Positions 25,142-39,800 are shown, counted from the first letter of the stretch. The stretch is 64,000 nucleotides of DNA from Apostichopus japonicus (GCF_037975245.1 NC_092579.1:6015001-6079000), one strand, 5' to 3'. A program made the numbers and translations. Notes: a model not told the origin generated them from the sequence alone.

Positions 25142-28100
25142 TCACACCTATCAAATAAAGAGTTGTACATATGATTCTTTCCGTGACATTAATTTAGGCT
25201 TTCATTTAATTCAAAGTTCTGTATTTTTTTTAGTGCACTGGTATTTGTGTGAGTCATGTTTTGACATGCATTGAATGCTCTTTACATGTTTACAGTATAT
25301 GGCCTTCCCTACATATGCTCCAGAGGCAGAGAATGAAATCATGTGACATCCACAGGAATAGAAACATTTAATATAATATTAAGTGGGACAATGTTGCTAA
25401 AAACGTGTCTACATTTGACCTATCGTACAAACCTCCAGAGGAATGAGAATGAAATTTTGTGCCATCTAGGAATAGGACACTGTATCTTTGATAAGTAGGA
25501 GGGGGTTTTTTGGGGGAGGGGGAGAAATGTTTGTGTCCAAATGTCAGCTTCCGGTATAAATAGAAATATTGTCTTGATTACGGGTTGCCTACCTCGAATG
25601 TGATCAAACATATTTGAATGTTTGCGATATCCATTTTGACAGCATCGTCTCAACCTAATCCTATGAAACGGAAACAGTGAAGATTTTAAAAACATAAGTC
25701 AGATGAAATACGGCTGCATGCTGCTTTAATTTGCTCCGTCGGCCTGTTAGTGAAATATTTTTGGGACGTCACGGTCTCATAGTTTACTTCTCACTTCCGT
25801 CCTAACAAGCTTGTTAGTGATGAATGATGAATGACTTGTTTTTCCTTTATTTTATTGAGTTTATTCTTCAATAACTATACCTCCCAGCTACATTACGAAC
25901 CCTAGTATTAAACTGTTCTCATTTATATAAGAATATTGTTTCTTTTGCATGAAATGTAATCTCTTCCAGATTGTTCAACTTCTTATGGTATTAATATCCA
26001 TGCAGGTTAAAGTTTAGTTTGAAAAACAATCTCTTCGTCGTTTTTTTTTTTTTGGGGGGGGGGGTTCAAGAAAATTGGATTGATATAGACTAATAAAGAA
26101 AACCTATGATTTATGCACTGTGCTAAAATGATAAGATCAACAGAACGAGCCGTCAGAACTCAAGATAATTTAGCCTATATTTTGTGTCACCTTTTTGTTC
26201 GCAGGTTGGGATTTATTTTAGGAAGGCAACAAAAAAATGGCAAGGCTTAATGAGAGAGAGAGAGAGAATGAGAGGTAAAAAAAAATGTGATTTATTGAGG
26301 TTATTCAAATATATCTCCGCTATAGCTTTCGAGAAATTGACATTCCATGAGAAGTGTACATTTCACGTACGAAATGTCGATAATTATGACACTTCTTTTG
26401 TAGATACGTAACCTTGGTTTCTTCATTAAGGGATTGGACGGCTTAGAATCAACAAGACTCAACAACCCCCCCCCCCCTCCGAATAAAAACTCAAATTAAG
26501 CTCGAAGTTGAAGAGGTTTAAGGGGATTTTCGAAGATTAAACGATAAATTAGTTTGTGTCAATTTTGCATGCAATCGCAATTTCTCTATAAAGTATCGTT
26601 TTCCGTAACCTTCTTTATTAAGTGTACAGTACAAATTTAAACCGGGGAGGTGTATGGATACTTTGAGGAGCCGTTAATCTTTATTCCAATATTGGCTAGA
26701 AAAGAAAAAGAAATAAATAAAAAGGCCAAACAGGAATAAAAGGTGTATACCTTAGAAGGACTAACTATAGGCTACCAGAGCACACCAACCCCACCAACCA
26801 ACAAACAGCTCACATCTTTCGATTATGGTGCGGTGTTAATATATTCCTGTATTGCATTGTTGTACCCGATACTGGATAGAAATGATGTTTAAGAAATAGA
26901 CATGCAAACTTCTAGTCTATATTAGATTGAAATTTTCAATCTGTACGATTAAGGTAAAGCATTTCCGCTCTTCGAATACTGTAAATAGTAACTGCACAAT
27001 TATGTCAAATTTTGAATTTTTTTTTTTATAAAATTATTATTATTATACTGTACCAACTGATCAGTTTCAGTATAATCATTAAAAAAAAGGGTTTTAGGAC
27101 TTTTAAAACTCAACTTTGAAACCATAAAGTGTTTGCTCAATTGTTTCGGGAGCGTTTACAAGTAATGTCTTCGCTTTGATGTAGTGTAATTGTGCATAAC
27201 ACTGTAACCTAAAAATTATCTTAGATGCAGCATTCAGCCGTTTGTTGTTGTGTGCTTTAGTGGATGTTTTCTCATTTCCATAATCTACTATCGCGCATTA
27301 ATCACATAAACCGTTAACGTTATGCAGGTTAAGGAATGGAACCACCCAAATATTATACATAAAATTATAAACAAATATATATGTAATAGATGCCGCATTC
27401 AGCCGTTTTTGTTTTTTTCTGCATGGATAAATTCTCACAAAAAGTAACGAACGTGAATTTGGTTTCAACATTTGTATCCTCTATGGCGTAAATACGGCGG
27501 GTATAGAAGTCGCATAACCAGTTTATTTGGGGTAATTCTTCACAAACACATATACGGACTTTTGTGCCAATTACCCTGAGGCATTTTTCAACTTTAAGTT
27601 GATTAGGTAAATATCAGCCTTTTACCCGCCAACCCTAGTGACGTCACAAGGTACACAGTATAGCTCCAAAGAAATGAAACATTCAAAATACAAATCCATT
27701 AATAAGCGACCTTTTCCTTCAACTTTTTTTTCTTCTCTTCTCGTATTTTTGTTATCCGTTCTTCAAAACGGATTATTGAGCAGGTAAAATTTCTCGGTTT
27801 AATTAAAGTACAAGAGCCGAAGCTCCCCTTTATGTGGCTGTGAGTTTCTCTTTTATCAACTCTTTGGCAGAAACTGGTGAATTGTACTTTTTTTTATCTT
27901 TATTTCTGTTTTTTTTTTGGGGGGGGGGGGCAAAACGATGGTGATGAGATGAATGTCCGAGGAAAGTGTATGTCATATAGTGTAAATATAATAAATTGAA
28001 CTTTACTGGAAAAAAAATCTTCAATGACGTATAGATTAAAGATAAAAGAAGAGAAGAAAGATGATTAAAATTTAAAGATAAAAGCACTCGTCTACTTGGT

Positions 28101-28896
28101 TGAGTCTCGTTAATATTACAATCTCAAGATTAAATATTAAAACATTGTCAATGTCTCCCTACATATATATACATATATATAAATATGGAATTCATTCACC
28201 AATCATTTTTTAATATTCTTCTTCAAAAGAGTGCACAGCTTCTCGACGAAATTTGACAACCGCACGAGCGTTTGTATTTTGTTTCCTTCTTGCTATGTCG
28301 TTTACATTGATGTCCTAGCACGAGTTACTTCGAGTTAATAAGCCATTTCGTTTGTAGTTTCGATGTAAATTGCCCGTGCAAACTCCAAACCGAGTAACGA
28401 ACCACTCAGCGAGCTTGCTTTTTAAATATTATTATATCTGTTTTTTTCTTCTTCTTCAATTTTTTTTTTCGATATTGTAATTATTAAACTGAAGAAGTTT
28501 GCGGGAAATGAAGGTTAAAAGAAGTCACTTGTTGCAGATAATCCAATGTTTGAAGTCATAAAGTATTGATGTCGAATAAATTGATAAATGATATCGTTCG
28601 CTTCTGCTTCTGAGAATATCATCCATCAAGTTTTGCAGTTTTTTCCCCCTTTTCATTTTGATAACATTCTATTATGTTTGTTCAATATATGACAACCAAA
28701 CAAAAAACATATTATAAGTCACCCTTTGGCCTGGAATAATTAATCATTATGATTTGTTAGACAGCTAAATTAAAAGAAAAAGCCCACGATGCCTTTCAAC
28801 ATATTACGATGATATAAAGCAAAGTAACAAAAATGAAACTGTTAGCGCGTACATGATCGCGATAACTGGTTTTATTAATCTGTATGTATGTATCTA

Positions 28897-28897
<1 letters not shown>
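25142..28897. other. Long noncoding stretch, no gene seen
   Basis: Two imperfect direct copies of a 45-bp segment occur at about 25318-25363 and 25431-25475, each with 'ctccagagg', 'gagaatgaaat' and 'catc..aggaata'. T-run to G-run junctions are at 26041-26064 and 27901-27930; a C-run lies at 26466-26477. A (GA)n patch is at 26253-26268. No RNA gene or domain recognised. Confidence 0.45.
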
Positions 28898-28950
<53 letters not shown>

Positions 28951-29047
28951 GATATAGATATATATATATATATATACATAGATATAGATATATATATATA
29001 TAGATAGATATAGATATATATATAGATATATATATATAGATATATAT

Positions 29048-29106
<59 letters not shown>

Positions 29107-29107
29107 A
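28898..29107. repeat. (TA)n / (TAGA)-variant microsatellite
   Basis: About 210 bp of TA dinucleotides interspersed with 'taga' and 'taca' units, preceded by 'tgtatgtatctatctat'. The two 100-111 codon minus frames across it are artefacts of the repeat. Confidence 0.95.
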
Positions 29108-32100
29108 ATGGTTTCGCGTGAAATAGCTATATAATTTTTCTTGCCGTTTTTTGTTCTTATGCAATAGTACATCGGAGATGCGTCCACATATGTCACAGTT
29201 CGTTTTGAAAACCGTAAATCTCATACATTTCACGAGCTGTATTTGAACTACTGTTACATTTCAATTCAGAAAAGCATAATTTATCTGAATTGAAATTTAT
29301 GATAATTGAAGAAAAAACAACAACATTGAGACAAATTTGACCAAACGAGAGGCATAGTAGATCATTTTGGATCATTGTACCAACACGGTTTGGAAAAAAA
29401 CGTAAAGAGTTTAATTTACTACAAAGGGATAAGCTTTCTGTATTGATCACATGAAATGCTTTGGGGGAGGGGGGGGGGGTCTTTTACCAGCAAGCACATG
29501 CTCTAAGCCAAAGGCCGGGTGATTCGACTGCCGGACGACGGAACTGTTTGACTGATCTAGATTTTACACCTTCGGTTTTTGTTTTTCGTTTTTTGTAGCC
29601 CATTATTGCAGGTTTACTGTCACATGTACACCAGCTGTAGTTTTTACCTTCTATTAACTTAATTAATCCCTTCCCTCCTGGGATTAAGCCACCTACATTT
29701 TCTTTCTATATATTTGTTTTTATCCCTAGACCTGTAATGAGCTCTAGGCAAGTCTATACCTGTAGGCAAGTCTATACTTGGCAATGCGTAAACCTATAGT
29801 AGGCTATATATAAACATGTGTTAACCGCGACTTAACATTTAACGCGTTCCAAAAGATTGTCAAGTCAGATGACTTGTCGTGTAAATAGGTCATCTAAAGC
29901 AAGAAATTGGATCTAATTTCCCAAATTTTAACAAATTTTACACGTCCACTTTTAAATGTAGTTGTTTATACAGACTTATACTCATTATGTACTCTACTCT
30001 ATCATGGTTGCCTTGTCCTCGTCCAGATGGATTTTTTTTTTTCATTCTGGAAATCTATAATATAGATACTAACCTGTAGAGAAAATTTAAAGGTATGCTG
30101 TATTGGCTCCCAAAAAAATGTGCTAGATATTCAAATATGGTCACCTTTGGTCAACATTTCTTAAACCGTTTTTATTACAACCTTCGATGAAAATTTTGTC
30201 TCACTGGGACATTCAGTCATCTTGTGTGTTCCTTAAAAATTGTCTGAGAACAATTTGGAGAGTAAAGACCTCCAGGAAAGTACTTTTTGAAACTTCTAGC
30301 TATTATATCGTGCTATAATTTGGGCCTGACACTGACTACCTTTAAGTACTTCGTTTTCGGGGTTCGAGCCTTCCTCTCGAACTCGCCATGAGTCATAAGA
30401 AGAATTGTATACGTCTATTCGTAAATACTATACTGTTGCAGGATACACGTCTGTCTTCATAATTGCCACTCTTGGACCACTCCGGGTTTGACTAACGTAG
30501 CAAACTGACGGACACTTTGTTAATTATCAATAAATTCTCTCTTAATTGCACCACCCACTGCTGATTTATTAAGAACTAGTTTAGATTATTTTGAAGGAGA
30601 AGCATAACCCTTGTGTTGACAAGATATCAATCAATCCTATTTGTCTGCTTTCATAAGATTTTCCCTAAAATCTCACGTATATTGCAATAGTATAATCACC
30701 GCGCTGTCTTTCAATGAGAGGAAACTTTGGACAAACTTAATGTATAGCTATTTGTAAGTTGCTAATCGAAGAATCTTATTAACACAAAACTTTACATTAC
30801 AGACTTTAGGATTCTAGTATGGCATAAGTTAAAAGAACTCACAAAGCCTATACATTAAAATGCAATTAATTTCATTAATTACTTAATTAATTTTAGATAA
30901 TTAGTTTACAAACTTGATACCTTCGTATGTAACCAGGTTTGTCCTTTATGCAGGATATTGTAAATGTGCTAGTATTTCTGGAGACAAATAAACTCAAAAA
31001 CACAGTTTCAGTTACAAGATTCTTTAACCCTTCTTTGAAGAAGTTTTCAACCCCAACCCCCCCCCCCCCCACCAGCACCATCTACTCTTCACATTCAGTT
31101 AAGATTTAAGTACAGATTTTGTTTTTCCTTTGTTTAATTTAGTTTATTTTTCTTACTTTGATTTTTCTCTTTCAAACTATCTACATACTTTCGTCCATTT
31201 TGTTTTGACCTTACATAGTATCAATGTACTGTTGCTGTTCATTAATTCATTTGTTTTTCTCTCCGTTTGCCCTTGTTAAGACTTCATTTACGTACATCGG
31301 TAACTTTAGAATTGCCCCTTACAGTACACTCTTACAATATTGGCTATGTCAATACCTATTTCCAGTATACTTTTGAAATATAACCGTGAAATTCAAGACA
31401 TTAAACATTCAAGATTAATGATCGAATTTCTAACCTTGAGGAAAACTTCGATAAACACCCACATGAAGCTAGTGGAAAAACATCTGAACTGTACGTTTCC
31501 GTCATTTTTCGTGTCGAATAATAGGATTAAAACGTTCCCTGCATCGATTTTCAGAGTCCCAGAAGGTTTCACAGTGGTACTAAGGTTAGTGGTGAATTGT
31601 ATACATAGCTCCCACGAGCGCATTGAAATCATTAAACGCTAACCTCCCGCTCGATGCTTCATCGAAACCAATCAAACTCCTGGTTTTACTCGAAGGTGAT
31701 TCCTTCCTTAATTAAGTACGCTAATCTCAGGATATCCTATATGGAGACAAGGTTTGCAATAATCTCGGGTTTGCGTGCTCTCTCACCCCCCCCCCCCCAA
31801 GATTTCTATAGAAGCAGATAAGAGCTTTACGAAAACCTCGGGAGATTAATATTATACTTAAGGCTACTAGTTTATTCAGGTCATTTCTCAATCTAAAAAA
31901 ACAGTAGAAGAAGACGAATTAGCTTTTATTTAAATTCAAAAGAAAACCAAAATCGGTGAATTACAAGGGAAGAAAATCCTTTAAGTTACTTCCAGTGTCA
32001 ACACGGATTAAATTCCTCGTAAGGAGAGTGCACGAGTCATACTACTCCTCATCGATTGGACTCACCCAGCCTGGTTTTAAGAAAGACGAGAATATTGGAT

Positions 32101-34930
32101 GGTTATGAAAACCGAGCGAGGGAAGAATCAGACAAAATAACTGCCTACATTTATTCATTTATTTTTTCAACGCCCCCAAAAAAAGGAAAATAAAAATGAA
32201 CGAATGTCTGTTATGTTAGAAGTATAAACCAACTTTCACCTTCCCTTTGGGCTGTACCACTTACGCTACAGTGATGAAAACAAATATTAGATACATCAAT
32301 GCTTGGCGAAATTTTACGAAAACTTAAAAAAAGTACAGATTGTATGTTCAACAAGAGGCTTTCTCAATTTTATAGCTTAAACTTTGTATTGCTAAATTAA
32401 TGAAAAAAATTATCAAATTTTCGCGGAATGCATTTCTAAAATATGAGCATTTAAATTACTTTTTGCTAATATATACCAAACCTATACATTACAAGTAACT
32501 TTAAAGTTCTATATGACCGCCTATACCCCTCTCCACTACATCCCATTCAACCTCACGCCACCTATAGGCATCGAATACTATGATATTGTGTTGACGTCGG
32601 TGTTATGATATCTTCATAATTCCTAAAAGTAAATGTGTTTTACACCTGATATAAAAACAAAAGTAGCTATACTAAACTAAAATACATCGAGTTCATTTGT
32701 TTGGGGGAGCATTTGTTATTTTATCCTTAAATAGATGAGCTATAGAACCAATTTAACAGTTCCAAATCTCGTTAAATTGTCTTGTCTTATTTAATCTCTT
32801 TGCAATTCCATGCATTGCTCCCAGATGGAAAAAGAAGGGGAATAAACCTCTCTTTTACTCTCTGCCCGGCTAACAAATGCACCATAACCATCCTCCTTCT
32901 CAGAATCAGGTTATAAATATAATCGCATCAGATGGGTAGTTGAGTTACTATAACATATCAATAAATAAACACCGATTTTAAGACCTAATGTGCTATGAAA
33001 AAAATACAAAGAAAAAAGATGTCCATTTTCTTTAAAACCTTGTCCATTTACAACTCCTTTGCAGCCGACATCTTTATCACAAACATTGTTTTTCATGGTG
33101 TAATTTCGGCCTCGTCAACTTTCGGAGTTAAATAATAAGGGTTTACAAACCTCATGAAAAGCAATTTTGAAAAACTTTACCACTTTTAGAGGGCTATATA
33201 TGCTTGGATTACATTAAATGCTAAAATTCCTCATACTAGCAGCATTAATGTAGATGATCAAAAAAGCCGAAAACTTGTAAAATGATGTGAAAAAGATGAG
33301 GTTCTCAGTATATTACGCGGTGAAACATAACACACCATAAATGTCATATGATATTTGGATATCTCGAATTTCCATCATTTCCATCGATTTGGCCGGAAAT
33401 GGGCATCACCGTGTCTGGTTCTTCGAGAGGCCAGCAATAGGCCTACATTGATAGGCTAATGGAATCAACTTGTGACAGCTATATAGCGCCTCACGTATAA
33501 AGAGACAGGTTCGATGGACGAAAGGTGGTTTTGAAATCAGGTGGTTTGGATTTTTTTTTTTTTTTAAACTCTGGAAACTCAGTTACTGGATAGATTCAAA
33601 CGGCACTAGCATCAATCAACAGTTGGTTAAACATAGTCATTATAATGCTCAACATTATCTATTGTAACTGGTCATATAGTCAACAAGTAATCAACACGGT
33701 CATGTACCTAATACAACATCTCAGCGTCAACAAATAATCAACATGTTGTAACTTACTGTACACAACATAATACCTGGACATGATCACAATATATAGTTTC
33801 ACAGGCATGATCAGCAGTATATTTATGGACGATGTCTAACGACAGTTCTTGATAATTATCTATACAGTTAACTGAGTGGCATCTGGCGCAACCACCATTT
33901 CCTTCTTGGGGGGGGGGGGGTGAGGGTGGCTAAAACTTATGACGTGCAGAGGAGGTTTGTAAAGGGTGGAAATTCCCCCTTTCCCTTTGTGACATTTTTC
34001 GTAAAATGGAGGTTGCTTAGATGCAAATTGGTGCCATATTTTGAAACATTGTTGAAGACATTTCGACTGTTAAGGTTGTACCGCACGTATACATGTTATA
34101 TATTAAGGTACCGCACACTAGGATGTTTTGGTAACGTTCTGTCTACCAGTGAAGGGAGGGTGGGGTGGGGAGTTGCGGAGAGGCGCTCGTAAGATGGTAG
34201 TCTTTCATATCATAAAGATAATCTACCGTTGTTTAGCAATTCCTGTTTTGTCTGTTGGCGGTACCCTTGACAATAAATTTACATTACGTATGTGGAAACG
34301 TCACAAAGTCCTTTTGCGCTTGCAGACAAAGCATATAAGTAACATTAATAATGTCAACGTTATCATGAATTGGGAAGTTTGCTCAACTATACCGTTTTTT
34401 TTTTCACTTCTTGTTAAAACAAAGAAAGTTTGTTGCTGACGTCAACTGCATGACGAAAGTTATCTCTTTCTGCGTAATTTTGCAATATACTATCGTTAAT
34501 TCAGAATATTTGACCAAACTCAGTCAATAATGTTCAAATCAATGAAATGGTTTATCAATATTTAAAGATTAAATAAAGAAGAACAATATTTATTCTCACA
34601 ATTTTTTCGTTTTTCTTTTACTTTTCATTTCGTGAATGTCTTCTCTGTGAAACGAAGTTTTGTTCATATCACCATGGTTACAGTTTGCTTAACATTCAAA
34701 CTAATTCAACAAACCGTGAAATATTCCTCGTAAGAAAATAGTGTATAGGATTGATCACCGTTCAATACAAAGATAACAAACCAAAAATATATTTAAAACA
34801 ATAAAAGCATTGACTGTCTTATTTGTGCTTCCCTCTTATCTGTCTTAATACTTCTGCTTTATTTCTTACATTTCAAATTTTTAATTTCGAGTTATATTTT
34901 TTACTTAGTTTTTCGTCGTTCAATCTTCGA
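29108..34930. other. Long noncoding stretch with one weak exon candidate
   Basis: About 5.8 kb without a convincing gene. The minus frame at 31632-31393 has mixed, less AT-biased composition (residues such as SGTLKIDAGNVLILLFDTKNDGN in two readable pieces) and a possible donor 'caag/gttaga' near 31440, but the plus strand is open over the same bases and no family is recognised. C-runs at 31059-31071 and 31786-31798 and G-runs at 29468-29480 and 33908-33919 punctuate the region. Confidence 0.4.

Positions 34931-34979
<49 letters not shown>
34931..34979. repeat. (TA)n microsatellite
   Basis: Pure TA repeat that ends exactly where the truncated fold-back arm at 34980 begins, so it marks the broken 5' end of that copy. 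Confidence 0.95.
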
Positions 34980-34980
<1 letters not shown>

Positions 34981-35193
34981 CTAGTATTGTTCGATACAGG
35001 TGACAAACGCCTACAGTGGAATTACGATCTTCCTTACCGGTTTCGAACCTCTGGACATACAATCAGCGTCCATAGCCTAGTGGTTAGGGTGTCCGCGTAC
35101 AGAGCGGGAGGCCCGTGGTTCGAATCCCGGTGGAGGCTGAAAGTTTTTTCACTGTTCTTGATTTTCCAACTCATTACGATTTTCATTTATATA
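34980..35193 (+). mobile_element. Fold-back element arm with tRNA-like segment, copy 2a
   Basis: A left arm truncated at its start ('actagtattgttcgataca..'), with the tRNA-like segment at 35066-35138 and the tail 'ccaactcattacgattttca'. Over the shared length it is almost identical to the arm at 35330-35560, which suggests a recent local duplication. There is no right arm. The 95-codon plus frame is repeat-derived. Confidence 0.85.
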
Positions 35194-35237
35194 TATTCAT
35201 TTGCCTTTGTCGTTTACCTCCATTGCATTAACATAAA

Positions 35238-35562
35238 GTCTGTTCAAAGTATCTCTTTCGAGATCCGGCTTTAGGAATCACAAATGATTTTCGAGTTGGT
35301 TAGCATCATGTTTGATCTCTAGAGTAAGGCAAAATATGTCACCAAAAACAGAACTAGTATTGTTCGATACAGGTGACAAACGCCTACAGTGGAATTACGA
35401 TCTTCCTTACCGGTTTCGAACCTCTGGACATACAATCAGCGTCCATAGCCTAGTGGTTAGGGTGTCCGCGTACAGAGCGGGAGGCCCGTGGTTCGAATCC
35501 CGGTGGAGGCTGAAAGTTTTTTCACTGTTCTTGATTTTCCAACTCATTACGATTTTCATTTA

Positions 35563-35612
<50 letters not shown>

Positions 35613-35625
35613 TATATATATATAT
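35238..35625 (+). mobile_element. Fold-back element arm with tRNA-like segment, copy 2b
   Basis: This copy has a full terminus, 'gtctgttcaaagtatctctt' then 'tcgagatccgg', identical to 42411-42440. The tRNA-like segment (35439-35511) shows acceptor ends gcgtcca/tggaggc (6/7 pairs), D-arm 'gcct..aggg', an anticodon stem tccgc/gcggg with seven-base loop gtacaga (anticodon position aca), and a T-arm around gttcgaat. The arm ends in a (TA)n loop at about 35563-35625 and no right arm follows. The unusual anticodon and 3' context argue against a working tRNA gene. Confidence 0.87.
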
Positions 35626-36436
35626 TACGCGCGCGTGAGTGCGTAACTTTTTTCCCTAACGTTTCTATAATAATACAATTTTGCTCTTTTAAGAAATATT
35701 ACAATCTTTTCGATACCTTTACTTTGTACGGTGACGTGTTTTTCCACGAAAAGAAGCAAATATTCCGTTCCAAATGTGAAAAGTTCAAGACAAGATAAAG
35801 TGACTCTAATGTTATAGAAACACTTGACAACCCACTCATACACGAAAAAAATAATAATAAAAAAAATGGATTGTTCCGATAACTTTTTAAAAATTGAAAC
35901 TTCAATTTCTATACTATTTTCCCCCTCCTTCCTGTATTTTCTTTGGGGGGGGGGGGGGGGGGGAGGGAATTTGTGTGTGATATTTGTAATTTGAAACCAA
36001 CAGTTTCTAGTAATCCCATCGATTTTGTCCCAGCTCAATCGAGGTTAAATTATTAACTAATTCTACCTAGTTCAAATTTAATCATTGCCATCCTTATCTA
36101 TTTCTTTATTTGTTATTCCCCCTTTTATTTTGTCATCATGTTATTGACTTGTTCTACATAGTACTATTAGTAAGTAATGAGCTTGTCAGACACGACCGTG
36201 TTTGATATTCACTCTCATTATCTCTATCGTTTAAAATGATTAATAGTCTTTAAACATCTTGCTTGTCCTTTAATCAATCGTTGGGAGTCATTAATGCCAT
36301 TATCCCCGGGCGAACGTTCATTGTCTTAATTCATGATCAGTTTTTCACACTTCCCAGGTACGTGACCATCTTTAAAAATGTACGGAGTGAACAAACAGAT
36401 AGCTAGCTGCTCTAATTAACCAATTAACGGTCACTA
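35626..36436. other. Noncoding spacer with a long G-run
   Basis: Contains a G-run of about 18 at 35945-35962. The minus frame at 36038-35625 owes its length to that run (poly-Pro) and the (TA)n junction, so it is not called. Confidence 0.5.
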
Positions 36437-36444
36437 TCTATATA

Positions 36445-36485
<41 letters not shown>

Positions 36486-36632
36486 ATATATAATATATAA
36501 ATATATATATATAAACATATATATATTTTTTTATATATATATATATATACATATATATAATATATAATATAATATATATATACATATATTTATATATATA
36601 TAAATATATAATATAATATATATATGTATATA

Positions 36633-36671
<39 letters not shown>
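36437..36671. repeat. (TA)n-rich array with aata/ttta variants
   Basis: About 235 bp of TA repeats with interspersed 'taatat', 'aaata' and a T-run. Tyr/Ile-rich translations are artefacts. It lies immediately before the headless SINE copy. Confidence 0.93.
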
Positions 36672-36676
<5 letters not shown>

Positions 36677-36718
36677 CCAAACTTATTACCCATTGTTGCA
36701 TCAGCACAATATATGTAT

Positions 36719-36850
36719 TGAGTTGTTGTTGAGAGTTGTTGACAATTCATAATCATTGACGTTAAAAATGAATCTAAGAGACTGACTTCGGTCAGTTTGC
36801 GGCTCTGATAAACAAATGATGGCTTCTTCGCGTACATACATACATACATC
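36719..36850 (+). mobile_element. tRNA-SINE family A, copy 3, 5'-truncated
   Basis: The body matches the two full copies: 'gacaattcataatcattgac', 'gaatctaagagactgacttc', 'ggtcagtttgcggct', 'gatggcttcttcgcg'. It lacks the tRNA-like head and ends in a (TACA)n tail at about 36833-36850. 5' truncation plus a simple-repeat 3' tail fits target-primed reverse transcription. The plus orientation contrasts with the two minus full copies. Confidence 0.8.
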
Positions 36851-39800
36851 GTCCTCCCAACTACTCACCCAACCATAAAAACACCGCCAACTCCCCCCCC
36901 CCCCCCCACTCCCTTTACCTTCATTCCATCTTGGAATTCTCACTTTTTATCCGATGATAAAAGAAAGGTCATGTGACATTCCTGGCTAAAAAAGCCTACA
37001 TTAGAAAAGAAAATGCCAAATTGTATACAAATATTAATAATAATTCTAATAATATAATTCTATGTTCAGATTAATTGTGCCGTAAAACAAGTTAACCCAA
37101 TTTATATACGACCCATTTCATATCCAATTAAAAAAAAATATTTTAAAGTAAGAAAAGAAAATTCACCGTTCTAATTGAATTCTTTTGACCCCAAAGCTCT
37201 TTGTTTCTATATCATTTTCGCTCCACTTGTTAATTAATATGGCGACATGATTATAGTTGTTAATGAATCTGCCCGCTTTATAATGATTTGAAAACCATAT
37301 CAAGCGTTAAACTCAATACAAATAATTATCAAACTTATACCAAAATATGGGCCAAATATGGCATCTTGAGTGAAGAAATTGACTTGGGAAGGATTTAATA
37401 TCTAAAATGTGTCTCGTTGTTTGTGTTGTTTTATACTTATGTAACACGATGTGTTTCATTCGCTAATTCTCTTCTCTCTTTTAGCAATCAAATGAAAAAC
37501 ACAATTAAAGTTTTTTTTTAACCTTTAACATCCCTCCTATAACCCTTTAAAATCAATTTTCACTAATTTCTTACTCTTCGAAATTGCTTTATTTCTAATG
37601 GTTGTCAGGGGCTGTCATTGACTGCATGCAAATTGCAAATATTTATTCTAGAAAAATAATTGGGGGAACGGAGAGGATCGAATCGAATCGATGGAACGGT
37701 GAAAAGACATTTAATACCGTCAAGAATTCGACATAATTGCTCCTTTGACTGTCAAAATGCTTATATGGGAATCAAAACAGTGGGAGACTTAGTTACTTTC
37801 TAGGAACAATATATTCTGGGTCATCTCTTTTAGTTTGGTCTCTTTTCCGGTACAAGACATAAATCGAAGAACGCATTTATTTGTTTCTCTACCTGTCTTA
37901 TTATCTTAACTATATACAACATTTGTCATTTCAACTTTTCTTTGAAAATTGGGACAATCCTCTTGTCCTGGTTTTCGAAGCCCAAACGCGTTACAAGTTT
38001 TTCGACAATGTGGTTCTTGATATAGTTTTGATATAATATGTAGGCTAAAGATGCGAACCGACCTCTGATCACAAGGCACCTCACACGACACGCCTTATTA
38101 GATATAAGTCGATTATTACGTATAACATATTTAGCTTATAACATTTAGTCTTCCTCTATAAGACATGGGATGAGTTAAATTTAGCTTTTGCAGGAACTGA
38201 GTTAAGAACACCTGAAGCGGTAAACCCTTCTATCAGTTGAGTTTGAGAGAAGTGTGTGTATAGACACAAGTGCATTTACCGTATGTTATTGGCGATATAG
38301 GTCACGGAAGGTTAGAACTCTCAAGAATTGTCTAAAAAGACGCACGAGGACAGTATATGGTGTGCAACGACATCGTTCGACTGTAAAGATATGTTATTAG
38401 GTTGTTAAATGACACTTATATTACAAGGATAATATGTTCGTCGTAGAAAATATAGGCTAATGAACTTTGGTAACATTTGCTGAAAACGCACAGCCTATAG
38501 ATTAAGCTTTGCTCAGTTAGACCTGTTTTACTATTGCATACATTGAAAATAATATAAAGAATATATATATATGCGTTAATAGTTACATAGTTTTAATATC
38601 ATTAATACCAATATAAGTAATATTATGTCATTAACCGTTCCAAATATTTGGTTAGTACTCTTTTAAAAACATTTGAGTAAATAAAGCCATGCCACAACGC
38701 TGTACAGTAAGAAATACTAACAAACATTTCCTATCCAATATTCGAATGTGATCTGAATAAGATGTGAAGAGTAGCCTAACACGCAAACTATGCCTGTAAC
38801 TAAGTTCTAGTCGTTTCTATCCATTTAAAATGCCATACAGTTTTAATAACGGTATAGAAGCAATCAGAATGTTTTTAATAGCAACATCCAAAGAGAAGGA
38901 AAACTTGCGCTCTTTTTGTTATAACAAATAATTTTAAACTTTTGGCCAATATTAGCTTCGATCGATACTACAAAACCCATTGAGTTTTGTGATTTTCAAA
39001 AATGATTAAAACCAGGTACAAAATGATAGTATCAAAGTTAATAATCGTGGCTGATTTGGCAACTAGTTAGTGATTGATTCCTTTTCATCAGATTTGTTGT
39101 TAAGGAACAGACTCTTTGTCATTGTTGAATGAGTTCAATAAAGAAGTTCACGTCTAAAGATCTGCAGGCTTATTAAAACGCTAACTTATTGAACATATTA
39201 TTGTCAGCGGTATTAACAACATAAAAATCGATACTAGTAATATCAGAATTGAGCTACACAATACGATTGATTATTCAATATTTAGTCATAAATTCATGTT
39301 GTATGGCGTGTAGTTTTGATTGGTAAATGCAGTATATAGCTCTTTTAATGCTTTTTAATATTCACGAAGGCGAGCGCCATTTTGTAACTCGTCAGGTCAA
39401 TTGCATAATGCTGCAGTGTGGTTTTGTGATTTACCATTTTCTTTATCTCTTTTTATTATTTCAATACAATTTTTTTTGTGAAAAGGGTATAAAGACCAAG
39501 AAAAATACGAAATCCTTCTCACACAATTTTTCAAAAAGGACATGTAGTTAAGGTGCACCTTAAACGTACTCAATTAAAGGAAACTTTATTCCTAAGAACA
39601 TTTCTTCGCAACAAGCTAATTATATGCTTTGTGAATTAATTTTTGCGACCGACCTGTTTTGAGTAAGGCTTTTAAGATTGTTTTTTTAAAATATTATTAT
39701 TAATAATGTTGTCCAATAAACTTTAAAGGGTTAGACGAAGCAAACCCACAGTCTTGACAAGGTTGACTGTTTACATTTGAAACATAACACTAAGCGGAAG

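Noticed and set aside
31393-31642. Overlapping open frames on both strands (79 and 100 codons)
   Set aside because: Composition is slightly less AT-biased and a possible donor exists, but the two strands compete and no family is recognised; kept only as a note.
35439-35511. Functional tRNA gene
   Set aside because: It folds as a tRNA-like cloverleaf, but the acceptor, D and T stems have mismatches, the loop reads anticodon aca, and it lies at a fixed place inside a dispersed repeat.
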